From positions 1 to 64,000 of the forward strand of contig JADZEF010000081.1 of NCBI GenBank assembly GCA_020850695.1: DNA of 64,000 nucleotides, given 5' to 3'. Of this stretch, positions 9,080 to 17,937 are shown in pieces. Both the position numbers and the translations under genes were made by a program. The notes under the pieces are model-generated. The model had not been told where the DNA came from, did not search any database, and was given only the letters and a program-made list of their open reading frames with translations. This DNA comes from Planctomycetaceae bacterium (lineage in GTDB: Bacteria > Planctomycetota > Planctomycetia > Planctomycetales > Planctomycetaceae). Numbering within the stretch: position 1 is the stretch's first letter; each line of letters begins with the position of its first letter.

Positions 9080-9278
9080 GTTCGTGGCGAAGTTGAGTAG
9101 TCTCTGTTCATCGCTTCGGAGCGATTGAACTGCGGAAGTCGCCGAACACGGCACTCCGTCCGTTTCCTGTCATCCCGCCGCACGATTGCTATGATGCGAG
9201 CTTGCCGTCCTGGGCCGTGCGGGGAGTCGGCCGCGGCAGGCATTCATTGAGGATTGTCAGCGAGAAGGGTTTCGTCGC

Positions 9279-11597
9279 TTGAACCGCGTTCCGGATGACT
9301 GGACTTCGGCCGACCCGTCCTTGCGTGCGCGCGTCGAATCGGTTCTGGGGCCGGGGGAAGAGATTGTCGCCTGGTTTCAGGCTGATCTGAATGCCGCTCA
9401 CCAGTTTTCACCGGTGCTGGTGGCCCTCACCAACCGGCGGATGATCTCGGCCGACTCGGAAGGCGAAGTCTCCCCCAGTGGGACGTCCCGCATCCGCACC
9501 TGGGAACGGCCGACGATCGCGGCGATCATCTCGCACGACCACGGAGGGATCGGCCGGCTCGAACTCTTCTCACAGACGGCACGGCTCGCGGTGTGGAGCT
9601 ACACCGTTGCCCTCGCCAAGGCGGCCAACTCCTACGTCGAGCAGGTTGAGGCGCAGCTCAAGCAGTTGCCAGCGGTCCCGCACATCGAGCAGCCTGAGCC
9701 CGACACGGCAGACGAAGACGAAAACGCCAACCGCATGGCCCTGTTCCGGCTGGCGCGATTCGCCCGCCCGCACATGTTCATGATCCTCGTCGGCTTCGCC
9801 CTCTCGGCGGCCGGCACGGCGGCAGGACTGGTCCCTCCGTACCTGACCAAGCCCATCATGGACTACATCCTCGTTCCGTACACCCAGGCGGTGTTGCTGG
9901 AACCGGATGGCGGGGCGAAGGCGAACACCGAACCCGCTAACGCCGAAACCCCTGAGGAAAACGAGAAGGCCGATCCCAACGTCGCGGCCTCGGCGGAAGA
10001 AGCACGCGCCCGGTTCAAGCTCGTGCCATACTACCTCGGTGGACTCGCGGGGGCGGCGGTCCTCGCGTGGCTTCTCAGCTGGGGGCAGGGAGCCGTCCTT
10101 GCCTGGGTCAGCGAGCGAATCAGCGCCGATCTTCGCAACAAGACGTACTCGCACCTGCAGGGATTGTCGCTGGAATACTTCGGCGGCAAGCGGACCGGCG
10201 ACCTGATGTCCCGCATCAGCACCGACACCGACCGGCTCTGCACCTTCCTCTCAGACAGCGTCGTCGACTTCTCCGCCGACGTCCTGCTCATCCTGGGGAC
10301 GGCCATCATCCTCGTCTGGATGGACCCACTCCTCGCGACCGTGTCGCTGTTGCCCTTTCCGCTCATCGCATGGTTGATGTACTCCACGCGCGACCGTCTG
10401 CAGCACGGTTTCACGCAGGGAGGCCGGGCCTGGGCGACGATGACGAGCGTCCTCGCCGACACGATCCCCGGCATCCGTGTCGTGAAGGCCTTCGCCCAGG
10501 AACGCCGCGAGATCGAACGGTTCGAACACGCCAATAAGGACGTCGTGCAGGCGAACGATCGGGTCAACTCGGTCTGGACGTTCTTCTGGCCGATGATCGT
10601 CCTGCTCAACCAGTTCGGCCTGCTGGTCGTCTGGGGATTCGGCATCTGGCTCATTTTCCGCGGACGCATCACGGTCGGCGACCTCACCGTCTTCCTCGCC
10701 TACATCGGCCGGTTCTACACGCGCATGGAATCGATGAGCCGCATCGTCAGCGCTTCGCAACGGGCGGCCGCCAGCGCCCAGCGCATCTTCGATGTCCTCG
10801 ATCGCGTCTCGAGCGTGCCGGAACCGCGGCGGCCCATCCCGGCCGACCGCATTCATGGCGATATCGAGTTCCGGCACGTCGGCTTCCGCTACGGCAATCG
10901 GAAGGTCATCCACGACCTCAATTTCAACATCGCCGCCGGCGAAATGGTCGGACTCGTCGGTCAGACGGGGGCCGGGAAAAGCACGCTGGTCAACCTCGTC
11001 TGCCGCTTCTTCGACGTGGCCGAAGGGGCCATCCTGGTCGACGGCATCGACATCCGGTCATTCGCCGTGTCGGACTATCGCCGGCACATCGGCATCGTCC
11101 TTCAAGACCCGTTCCTGTTCTTCGGGACGATCGCCGAGAACATTTCCTACGGCAAGCCGGATGCGACCCGCGAGGAGATCATCGAAGCGGCCAAAGCGGC
11201 CCGGGCTCACGAGTTCATCCTGCAACTCCCGGAAGGCTACGACTCGCTCGTCGGCGAGCGCGGCCAGAGCCTCTCCGGCGGCGAGCGGCAACGCATCTCG
11301 ATCGCCCGTGCACTTCTCATCAATCCGCGAATCCTGATCCTCGACGAAGCCACCTCCGCCGTCGACACCAAGACCGAGCGTGAAATCCAGGAAGCCCTCC
11401 AGAATCTCGTCCGCGGCCGCACGACGATCGCCATCGCTCACCGTCTCAGCACGCTCCGCCGGGCCGACCGCATCGTCGTCCTTGAATACGGCCGCATCGT
11501 GGAAGTCGGCTCCCACGCCGAACTCGTCAGCCAGCACGGACACTACGCCCGCCTCCATCAGGCACAGCAGCAGTTGCATTCGGATATCGCGTTGTAG
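9279..11597 (+). CDS. ABC exporter (permease-ATPase fusion), cyanophycin-associated type
   Basis: A 772-residue half-transporter. Residues 1-125 form a soluble PH-like domain (FSPVLVALTNRRMISAD). Residues about 165-510 are the membrane domain, with an acidic insert around 207-245 between the first helices. The ATPase domain has Walker A GQTGAGKST at 561-569, the LSGGERQR signature near 664 and Walker B LILDEATSA near 685-693, so it should be active. It begins with TTG at 9279, preceded by GAGAAGGG. The next gene encodes a DUF1854 protein. That pairing is known next to cyanophycin genes in other bacteria and is annotated as a cyanophycin-metabolism ABC transporter. No cphA is visible here, so the substrate remains open. 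Confidence 0.85.
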   Translation: MNRVPDDWTSADPSLRARVESVLGPGEEIVAWFQADLNAAHQFSPVLVALTNRRMISADSEGEVSPSGTSRIRTWERPTIAAIISHDHGGIGRLELFSQTARLAVWSYTVALAKAANSYVEQVEAQLKQLPAVPHIEQPEPDTADEDENANRMALFRLARFARPHMFMILVGFALSAAGTAAGLVPPYLTKPIMDYILVPYTQAVLLEPDGGAKANTEPANAETPEENEKADPNVAASAEEARARFKLVPYYLGGLAGAAVLAWLLSWGQGAVLAWVSERISADLRNKTYSHLQGLSLEYFGGKRTGDLMSRISTDTDRLCTFLSDSVVDFSADVLLILGTAIILVWMDPLLATVSLLPFPLIAWLMYSTRDRLQHGFTQGGRAWATMTSVLADTIPGIRVVKAFAQERREIERFEHANKDVVQANDRVNSVWTFFWPMIVLLNQFGLLVVWGFGIWLIFRGRITVGDLTVFLAYIGRFYTRMESMSRIVSASQRAAASAQRIFDVLDRVSSVPEPRRPIPADRIHGDIEFRHVGFRYGNRKVIHDLNFNIAAGEMVGLVGQTGAGKSTLVNLVCRFFDVAEGAILVDGIDIRSFAVSDYRRHIGIVLQDPFLFFGTIAENISYGKPDATREEIIEAAKAARAHEFILQLPEGYDSLVGERGQSLSGGERQRISIARALLINPRILILDEATSAVDTKTEREIQEALQNLVRGRTTIAIAHRLSTLRRADRIVVLEYGRIVEVGSHAELVSQHGHYARLHQAQQQLHSDIAL

Positions 11598-11627
11598 GGT
11601 TGAGGGTTCAAGGTTGAGGGTTGAGGG
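11597..11627. repeat. Heptamer array GGGTTGA, four units
   Basis: Four near-identical 7-base units (GGGTTGA, GGGTTCA, AGGTTGA, GGGTTGA) plus GGG begin on the last base of the ABC-transporter stop codon. They are in inverse sense to the ACCCTAG array at 11777-11814 and could pair with it imperfectly. Confidence 0.8.
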
Positions 11628-11680
11628 CCATGCAGCAATCCAATCAATCAATAGCGGGTGTTTCGCTCGTCCCACATTCA

Positions 11681-11756
11681 TCGCTTGCGGATTCGCAATG
11701 CCTTTTGGCTGCGTTTGTCGGAAGAGGATGCAAAGACATTGCGAACCCGCAAGCGA
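11681..11756. repeat. Inverted repeat with 20-bp arms
   Basis: Arms 11681-11700 and 11737-11756 are inverted complements at 19 of 20 positions, separated by 36 bases. The same 20-mer, with one base changed and the next four bases kept, occurs at 48326-48349, so this is a dispersed motif. Confidence 0.8.
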
Positions 11757-11776
11757 CACTCGTGAGCCCATCGACC

Positions 11777-11814
11777 ACCCTAGACCCTAGACCCTAAACC
11801 CTAGACCCTAGACC
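11777..11814. repeat. Telomere-like heptamer array (ACCCTAG)5 abutting a start codon
   Basis: Five 7-base units (ACCCTAG, ACCCTAG, ACCCTAA, ACCCTAG, ACCCTAG) plus ACC run directly into the ATG of the DUF1854 gene. They occupy the place where a ribosome-binding site would be. Confidence 0.9.
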
Positions 11815-12282
11815 ATGTCCCCCTTCACCCTCAAACGCGACGGTTGGGGTCGCCTTGTCCTGCGGCATTCGGATGGGCGCGAGGTTCCCGGCGTCCATCC
11901 CGTCCGCAGCTTTCCGCTAAGCGATCCGGACCGCTGGGTATCGCTCATCGATACGAAGACCGGCCAGGAAGTCGTGCAGGTCAGCGACATGGCGGAGCTT
12001 CCGGAAGAGGTGCGAGCCATCGTCCTGGCCGAGCTCTCCGAGCGACAGTTCGTGCCGAAGATCCAGCGGATCCTGAACGTCACCGGCGACAGCCCGCCAT
12101 GCGTGTGGGACGTCGAGACGAGCCGCGGCCGGACGAAGTTCACGCTGGACTCGGAAGATAACCTGCGGAAGCTCGGCGGCGGCCGGCTCATCATCACCGA
12201 CAGCCATGGAGTGCGATACGAGATCGTCGATCGGAAGGCGCTCGACGCCGCAAGCCTGAAGTGGCTGCGGTTGTTCCTGTGA
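11815..12282 (+). CDS. DUF1854 protein, partner of the ABC transporter
   Basis: A 155-residue soluble protein. The N-terminus (FTLKRDGWGRLVLRHSDG, then GVHPVRSFPLSDP) and the central region (VWDVETSRGRTKFTLDSEDN) match DUF1854, a family with two small beta-rich halves. DUF1854 genes commonly follow a cyanophycin-associated ABC transporter, as here, so the two products probably work together. The gap from the transporter is 217 bases and filled with repeats. No Shine-Dalgarno sequence is visible because heptamer repeats run to the ATG, so translation may be leaderless or SD-independent. The biochemical role is unknown. Confidence 0.8.
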   Translation: MSPFTLKRDGWGRLVLRHSDGREVPGVHPVRSFPLSDPDRWVSLIDTKTGQEVVQVSDMAELPEEVRAIVLAELSERQFVPKIQRILNVTGDSPPCVWDVETSRGRTKFTLDSEDNLRKLGGGRLIITDSHGVRYEIVDRKALDAASLKWLRLFL

Positions 12283-12294
12283 GCGGTGAAGAGG

Positions 12295-12440
12295 ATTGAG
12301 GGACAGAGGGATTGAGGGACAAAGGGAACGATGGGGCTTGCATAGAGTGACATCGGTAGACGATTGAACGAGAATTAGCGAGTGGTGACCAACACCATCG
12401 CGCTCGATCTCCGTCACTCCGTCACTCCGTCTTCCCCGAC
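12295..12440. repeat. Short direct repeats before glpK
   Basis: 12295-12328 holds two copies of a 16-base GATTGAGGGACARAGG unit. Bases about 12410-12430 hold a TCCGTCACT tandem, and the glpK start itself is a duplicated ATGCCCGAC. No gene is supported. These look like slippage-prone tracts. Confidence 0.6.
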
Positions 12441-13940
12441 ATGCCCGACATGCCCGACTACACCCTCGCTCTCGACCAGGGGACCACCTCCAGCCGATCG
12501 ATCCTTTTCCGACGCGACGGGCATCCCGCGGCCTCGGCTCAGCAGGAGTTCCCGCAACTCTTCCCGCAACCGGGGCATGTCGAGCACGACCCCGAGGCGA
12601 TCTGGGCGTCACAACTGGCGACGGCCCGCGAGGCGATGAAGGCGGCGAACGCCGCGCCGGGCGACATCGCGGCCATCGGCGTCACCAATCAGCGAGAGAC
12701 GACGGTTCTCTGGGAACGCGACAGCGGAAAGCCGGTCGCCAACGCCATTGTCTGGCAGAGCCGCATCACGGCTCCGATCTGTGCGCGGCTCAAGTCGGAC
12801 GGCCTCGAACCTCTGTTCCGTGAACGGACCGGCCTCGTCCTCGATGCCTACTTCTCCGGGACGAAAATCGCGCATTTGCTGGTCACGATTCCCGGCCTGC
12901 GGGAGCGGGCCGAGCGCGGCGAGATCCTCTTCGGGACGGTCGATTCATTCCTCGTCTGGCGGCTCACCGGCGGCAAGCAGCACATTAGCGATGTCAGCAA
13001 CGCCAGCCGCACGCTCCTCTTCAACCTCCATACGCTCGAATGGGACGACGAACTTCTGAAGGCGCTCAACATCCCGCGAGCGATGCTGCCCGAGGTGCGG
13101 GCCTCCAGCGAAGTGTACGGCGAGACCGATCCCGCCCACTTCGGCAAGGCGATTCCGATTGCGGGGATCGCGGGCGACCAGCAGGCGGCGACGTTCGGCC
13201 AGGCCTGCTTCGAGCCCGGCAGCGCCAAGAACACCTACGGCACCGGATGCTTCCTGCTGATGAACAGCGGGACGAAGCCGATTGCCTCGAAGCACGGACT
13301 GCTGACGACCGTCGGCTGGAAGATCGGCGATGAGGTCGTTTACTGTCTCGAAGGCTCGGTCTTCGTGGCGGGGGCGGTGGTGCAGTGGCTCCGCGACGGG
13401 CTCAAACTGGTGAAGTCCGCTTCGGAGATCGAGGCTCTCGCGGCCAGCGTCCCCGACACCGAGGGGGTCTACATCGTTCCGGCCTTCGTCGGCCTCGGCG
13501 CCCCGCACTGGGATCCCGACGCCCGCGGCACAATCGTGGGCATCACGCGCGGCACCACGCAGGCGCACCTGGCGCGAGCAGCTCTTGAGTCAATGGCCTA
13601 TCAGACCCGCGACGTTCTCGACGCCATGCAGCAGGATTCAGGGTTGAATCTCGCCTCGCTCAAGGTCGACGGGGGAGCGACGGCCAATAACCTGATGATG
13701 CAGTTTCAGGCGGATCTGCTGGGGGTGACGGTCCAGCGGCCGAAGTGCCAGGAGACGACGGCCCTGGGGGCGGCCTATCTCGCGGGGCTGGCGGTCGGCT
13801 TCTGGAAGGACCGCGACGACATTCGCCGCAACTGGGCTCTCGACCGGGAGTTCAAGCCGACGGCGGACCGTGCGCCCTTTGACGAAAAGCACGCCCGCTG
13901 GAATGCCGCCGTGCAGCGTTCGCTCGGTTGGGCAAAATAG
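12441..13940 (+). CDS. glpK: Glycerol kinase
   Basis: A 499-residue FGGY-family kinase of standard length that phosphorylates glycerol with ATP to sn-glycerol 3-phosphate in the cytoplasm. The N-terminal phosphate loop [13 protein letters not shown] is complete. [12 protein letters not shown] and IVWQSRI are typical GlpK motifs. [16 protein letters not shown] and [11 protein letters not shown] mark the ATPase core, and [21 protein letters not shown] marks the C-terminal domain. The start is uncertain by three codons because MPD is repeated (ATG at 12441 and 12450), and no clear ribosome-binding site precedes either. No glpF, glpD or glpR gene is adjacent. Confidence 0.95.
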   Translation: MPDMPDYTLALDQGTTSSRSILFRRDGHPAASAQQEFPQLFPQPGHVEHDPEAIWASQLATAREAMKAANAAPGDIAAIGVTNQRETTVLWERDSGKPVANAIVWQSRITAPICARLKSDGLEPLFRERTGLVLDAYFSGTKIAHLLVTIPGLRERAERGEILFGTVDSFLVWRLTGGKQHISDVSNASRTLLFNLHTLEWDDELLKALNIPRAMLPEVRASSEVYGETDPAHFGKAIPIAGIAGDQQAATFGQACFEPGSAKNTYGTGCFLLMNSGTKPIASKHGLLTTVGWKIGDEVVYCLEGSVFVAGAVVQWLRDGLKLVKSASEIEALAASVPDTEGVYIVPAFVGLGAPHWDPDARGTIVGITRGTTQAHLARAALESMAYQTRDVLDAMQQDSGLNLASLKVDGGATANNLMMQFQADLLGVTVQRPKCQETTALGAAYLAGLAVGFWKDRDDIRRNWALDREFKPTADRAPFDEKHARWNAAVQRSLGWAK

Positions 13941-14113
13941 GCTCGATTTTTTGAGCCAACCACCGCGAGTTGTGCGTTCTCTGAAGAGGAAGTCCGACCC
14001 CTCTCGCGAACCGGGGTTACATTTGTGGTGTCCCCCACGTGAGATCGGACAGGCCACCCGGCCCTCCGCGTTCGATCGGTGTGGTCGAACGGTTTCCTCT
14101 TGAGAGCTCGCCC

Positions 14114-14314
14114 ATGACGGTCGACGAAAAGCGGTTCTACCGCGAGTTGAAACGGGATCTGAAGCGTCGCGGCAACCGGCAGTTGCGGCGGTTCCTCAAA
14201 GACGTCGAGGCCGATCCGTCCGATTTCAAGTATGGCTCGAAGTCTTCGGCGACTCTCAACGGCATGGACGACATGAACCGCCAGTCCCGCGACTTCGCCG
14301 AAGGGGATGACTGA
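14114..14314 (+). CDS. Small basic protein of unknown function
   Basis: A 66-residue highly charged protein (MTVDEKRFYRELKRDLKRRG, then RQLRRFLKDVEADPSDF) with no signal, membrane segment or cysteine. It looks like one or two helices rich in Lys, Arg and Glu with a flexible acidic tail (FAEGDD). The ATG at 14114 follows TTGAGAG. The frame extends upstream to 14039, but those residues look non-coding. It lies 173 bases after glpK. I do not recognise a family. Confidence 0.55.
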   Translation: MTVDEKRFYRELKRDLKRRGNRQLRRFLKDVEADPSDFKYGSKSSATLNGMDDMNRQSRDFAEGDD

Positions 14315-14402
14315 CGGGTTGCGTTTTTGTAGGGTGAACACTCCCCACCATGCTCCTGACCTGAGCGAATTGGTGGTCAGTGCCCACCCTGCAAGAGCTG
14401 GC

Positions 14403-14951
14403 TCATCCGCCAGACCACAGCTTCTGGAAGATCAACCCTTTCAGCCCGAGCATCTCAACCCTGCCCTTGAACTCGTCGTGAGGAGCTGACAATCCCTCGA
14501 CGCAAAGAACTTCTGACATCGCGGTCTCAGGGATTTTGAATAAGGAGTATTCAAAACGGTTCGGATGAAAAACGTATTCATCAATCCAATGTGGTAAACC
14601 TTCCTTGTGCTTGGATTTCTTTCGGTCAAGCGCATTTACCACGCAGGTCACGTTGCAGAGAAGCAGGTTCATGCCATCGCATTCCATTGGCAAACCTTCG
14701 CAGGACTGGTCAATGAAAGTGCAGAGCTCCGTCGCCGCCTTTGGTGCTACTGCGAGAACTGTTCTGTATGGCGAGTAACCCCAGATGTCCGGTTCTGGTT
14801 TCATGGGGTTTGCCAGATAGAGGGGCAGCGGTACCCAAGCATCCTTGATCGATGTTCCGTCAAATCGATGCACCATTGAGGCAGCGACATCGTCGGTCAT
14901 GATGTACCGAAAGTTGTTGAAATCCGGGACGATGCGGTAGACAGAAAGCAT
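14403..14951 (-). CDS. Imm11-like (DUF1629) protein, AT-richer than its surroundings
   Basis: A 182-residue protein starting at ATG 14951, with a GGGGAG ribosome-binding site just upstream. Features resembling the Imm11/DUF1629 (MXAN_0049-like) family are the YRIVPDFNNFRYIMTDD start, EYSLFKIPETAMSEVLCVEG, and a C-terminal GLKGLIFQKLWSGG. Imm11 proteins are predicted immunity proteins of polymorphic toxin systems. No toxin gene is seen on either side, so it is an orphan. Base composition is visibly more AT-rich than the neighbours, suggesting recent acquisition. It lies 80 bases downstream of comM on the same strand. The family assignment rests on the C-terminal pattern and is moderate. Confidence 0.65.
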   Translation of the reverse strand: MLSVYRIVPDFNNFRYIMTDDVAASMVHRFDGTSIKDAWVPLPLYLANPMKPEPDIWGYSPYRTVLAVAPKAATELCTFIDQSCEGLPMECDGMNLLLCNVTCVVNALDRKKSKHKEGLPHWIDEYVFHPNRFEYSLFKIPETAMSEVLCVEGLSAPHDEFKGRVEMLGLKGLIFQKLWSGG

Positions 14952-15031
14952 GTCTTCTCTCCCCGGAGGCCTGCAAACCCGCTTGGTTCGAATCAGATCC
15001 GAGATGGTGAGTTGTCCCCACCGAATAAGAA

Positions 15032-16567
15032 TTACGTCCAATACCGCCGGTCGAGCGTGCGGTAGTTGATCGCCTCGCTGAGGTGTGACGCCTGAATGCG
15101 GTCCGACTGTTCGAGGTCGGCGATGGTGCGGCTGACGCGCAGGATCTTGTCATGGGCGCGGGCCGACAATCCCATCTCGTCCATGGCGGTCTTGAGCAGG
15201 TTCTCCGCATCGGCATCGAGCCGGCAATGAGTGCGGATCTGCCGCGGCGACATCTTCCCGTTGATCTGCACCGGCTGACCTTCGAATCGCCGCTGCTGGA
15301 TCTCGCGGGCCGCCATCACCTGGGCGTGCATATGCTGGCTGTCGGTCCCCGTCTTCTGTTCGGACAACTCGCGGAACGGAACCGGCGGAACTTCGATGTG
15401 GATGTCGATCCGATCGAGCAGCGGTCCGCTGATGCGGGCGAGGTATCGCTCGATCTGAATCGGGTTGCACTGGCACTGCCGCCGCGGGTCGCCACGAAAT
15501 CCGCACGGGCAGGGATTCATCGCAGCGACCAGCATCAGGCTCGCAGGAAACGTCACACTGCCGATGGCCCGCGAGATCGTCACGCAGTTCTCTTCGAGCG
15601 GCTGACGCAACACTTCGAGCGTCCGCCGATTGAATTCGGGAAGCTCGTCGAGGAACAGGATCCCGTTGTGAGCGAGCGAGATCTCCCCGGGAGCCGGTGT
15701 GCTGCCGCCGCCTACCAAACCGGCTTCTGATACGGTGTGATGAGGGGGTCGAAACGGACGCAGCAGCACGAGCGACTGCCCCGGTTCCATGCGACCGACC
15801 GCGCTCCAGATCCGCGTCGTCTCCAGGCTTTCCTGCTGCGACAGCCGCGGGAGGATCGTCGCGATCCGCCGGGCGAGCAGCGTCTTCCCGGTTCCCGGGC
15901 TGCCGATCATGAGAATGTGATGATTTCCAGCCGCCGCTACAATGACCGCCCGCTTGGCCGCTTCCTGTCCTTTGACATCGGAGAAGTCGTCCACGTACGC
16001 GCCGTGGTCGGCGACCGCCTGCTGCCAGCTGAAGCTGACTGGCTCCAGCGGAAGCTGCTCGGTGTAGAAGCCGACCGCCTCGGCCAGCGTATCGGCGGCG
16101 AAGATGTCGAGCCCTTCGACGACCGCCGCCTCCTGCGCGTTCGAAACGGGAACAAGAAGCCCCTTCTTTCCCTGCTCACGGGCCGCGAGGGCCATCGAGA
16201 GCGCCCCGCGAATCGGACGCAGCGTACCATCGAGGGCCAGTTCTCCGACGCAGGCATAGTCGGCGAATCGCTCGGACGTCATCTGACCGCTGGCGGTCAG
16301 GAGTCCGAGCGAGATCGGAAGATCGAACGAGGCGGCGTCCTTCGGCAGATCGGCGGGACTGAGGTTGATGACGATCCGATCGAACGGCCGCTCGTACCCG
16401 CTGTTGACCAGCGCCCGCTCGACGCGGTGAATGCTCTCCTTGACCGCCGCTTCGGCCAGTCCGACGAGGATCGTCTTGGGCATGGCGGCGGGGGAGATGT
16501 CGACTTCCACCTCGACCGGCTTGGCCTCGATGCCAAAGAGCGAGTAGGTGTGAAGCTTCGCGAGCAT
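15032..16567 (-). CDS. comM: YifB/ComM family Mg-chelatase-like AAA+ ATPase
   Basis: A 511-residue protein of standard ComM length. Residues 1-200 form the Lon-protease-like N-terminal domain (YSLFGIEAKPVEVEVDIS, SFDLPISLGLL). The AAA+ core has Walker A GSPGTGKT at 222-229, and HNGILFLDELPEFNRRTLEV contains Walker B. MNPCPCGFRGDP and ARISGPLLDRIDIHIE are family signatures. The C-terminal helical domain ends with NYRTLDRRYW. In naturally transformable bacteria, ComM is a helicase that extends branches during DNA integration; in others its role is less clear. The start at ATG 16567 was chosen because homology begins with LAKLHTYSLFG. The plus strand shows a long but meaningless open frame here. 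Confidence 0.93.
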   Translation of the reverse strand: MLAKLHTYSLFGIEAKPVEVEVDISPAAMPKTILVGLAEAAVKESIHRVERALVNSGYERPFDRIVINLSPADLPKDAASFDLPISLGLLTASGQMTSERFADYACVGELALDGTLRPIRGALSMALAAREQGKKGLLVPVSNAQEAAVVEGLDIFAADTLAEAVGFYTEQLPLEPVSFSWQQAVADHGAYVDDFSDVKGQEAAKRAVIVAAAGNHHILMIGSPGTGKTLLARRIATILPRLSQQESLETTRIWSAVGRMEPGQSLVLLRPFRPPHHTVSEAGLVGGGSTPAPGEISLAHNGILFLDELPEFNRRTLEVLRQPLEENCVTISRAIGSVTFPASLMLVAAMNPCPCGFRGDPRRQCQCNPIQIERYLARISGPLLDRIDIHIEVPPVPFRELSEQKTGTDSQHMHAQVMAAREIQQRRFEGQPVQINGKMSPRQIRTHCRLDADAENLLKTAMDEMGLSARAHDKILRVSRTIADLEQSDRIQASHLSEAINYRTLDRRYWT

Positions 16568-16723
16568 TCGAGGTCGACTCAGGGAACGGGCGTGCGGTGG
16601 ACGCTCATTGTGAGCCCGTGACGGAATGGAGGCAAGGAAGACCTCATTGACCGTGGCCATCCGGCGTGCGAGCGGATCTGCATTGCCCGTTGTGGTGGAC
16701 TCGAGAGATGCTGCGGGCTTCCC

Positions 16724-16785
16724 TACGCCAAAGGCGTTTCATCAGAGAGCCCAGCGTCGCGAGCCCCGGCGAACGCACGCTGGGT
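16724..16785. repeat. Dispersed repeat: ACGCC/GGCGT pair plus CCCAGCGT hairpin
   Basis: A short inverted pair at 16725-16737 is followed by a hairpin whose arms are 16750-16757 and 16777-16784. Related sequence occurs at 62957-63015 and, inverted, at about 63230-63283. It lies in the gap between comM and the oxidoreductase gene. Confidence 0.6.
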
Positions 16786-16815
16786 GGGGCTTTTCATGCC
16801 GGAGAACGACGTCCC

Positions 16816-17937
16816 TCACTCCAGCGGACGCGCACGCTCAACCAGCGGAATGGCCAACCGTCGTCCGCCATCGAGGTGCGAGGCGTAGACCCCCTGCACC
16901 ATCTCCGAGACGAGTCTCCCCGCGGAAATCGGTGAGAGGGGTTCGCGGTCTCGCTCGATGGCGTCGAGGAGGTCGTGGGCAAGGTAGGTATTCCCTTCGC
17001 GAATGAACGTCTTCGCATGATCCCGCGGCTGATGCTCGGCGGTGAAATGCCACGCTTCGACCCACAACTTGCTCCATTCGAGCTTCGAGAGGTCGGGCAG
17101 CACGAGCGGAGCCGCGTAGATGTAGACGTCCCCCGGCTGCCGCAGGTAGAGCAACGCTCTTTCGCATTCGAGAGAGAGTCCGTAGAGGTGGTCCCAGTCT
17201 CGCTTTCCCACCGCCAGCCCGGCCGTCGAATCGAAGTAGCCGCGGACGCCCCCGTCGAAGCCATACATCGCCGAGATCGAATCGCCGACGATCGTCCCGC
17301 ACGGCTCGGTCCCCTGCCGGGCATCCGCTTTCGTCGCGTCCCGCGGACCAACCCCCACGTGCCCGCTCACCCAGCGAGGCGGACCGGCAAAAGCCATCAT
17401 CAGGTCGAACAGATGGGTTCCATGAACAAGAAGTTCCTCGCCCCCGCCCCGGGCATCGTCCTTGGCCCGCGCCCGCATGCGGAGCAGGCGGCCGTACTTT
17501 CCGGCCGCCACGTCACGAATCGCCTGCTGCACCGGCGGCGAAGCCCGCCACTGATGAGCCATCGCGAATTTCACGCCCGCCTTGCGAACCGCCGCGACCA
17601 TGACGTCGGCTTCAGCCAGTGAACCGGCCATCGGCTTTTCACAATAGACATGGCAACCCGCGCCGACTGCCGCCTCGGTCATCGGGACTCGATCGGTAAT
17701 CCAGCGCGGGCCGATACAGACGACGTCGGGCTTTTCCTTCGCCAGCATCTCGCGGTAATCGGCATAGGCGCGCTCGGCGCCGATCCGTTTTGCTGCCGCC
17801 TCGCGCCCCTTGGGATCATCATCCGCGACAGCGACGATTCTGGCCCGGTCGACGCCGACGAAGGCGGTGTCGAGACCATGACCATAGTCTCCTTTTCCTG
17901 TCGAACCGATGACGGCGATGCGATATGTGCGCGGCAT
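16816..17937 (-). CDS. Gfo/Idh/MocA family oxidoreductase
   Basis: A 373-residue NAD(P)-dependent oxidoreductase. The N-terminal Rossmann fold has RIAVIGSTGKGDYG, with the glycine motif spread as GSTGKG rather than GxGxxG. VAVADDDP follows the second strand. CEKPMAGS contains the conserved EKP lysine. The C-terminal domain carries HGTHLFDLMMAFAG, a His/Asp arrangement typical of the catalytic region, and ends with LDGGRRLAIPL. Such enzymes oxidise or reduce sugars, inositols and related polyols, and planctomycetes encode many of them. No Tat signal is visible, so it is probably cytoplasmic. The substrate is unknown, and no sugar operon surrounds it. Confidence 0.88.
   Translation of the reverse strand: MPRTYRIAVIGSTGKGDYGHGLDTAFVGVDRARIVAVADDDPKGREAAAKRIGAERAYADYREMLAKEKPDVVCIGPRWITDRVPMTEAAVGAGCHVYCEKPMAGSLAEADVMVAAVRKAGVKFAMAHQWRASPPVQQAIRDVAAGKYGRLLRMRARAKDDARGGGEELLVHGTHLFDLMMAFAGPPRWVSGHVGVGPRDATKADARQGTEPCGTIVGDSISAMYGFDGGVRGYFDSTAGLAVGKRDWDHLYGLSLECERALLYLRQPGDVYIYAAPLVLPDLSKLEWSKLWVEAWHFTAEHQPRDHAKTFIREGNTYLAHDLLDAIERDREPLSPISAGRLVSEMVQGVYASHLDGGRRLAIPLVERARPLE

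Noticed and set aside
11777-11814. True telomere
   Set aside because: Only five 7-base units in the middle of bacterial sequence between two genes; a coincidental resemblance.
15737-16621. Plus-strand open frame opposite comM
   Set aside because: Composition is typical of an antisense frame and comM motifs are complete.
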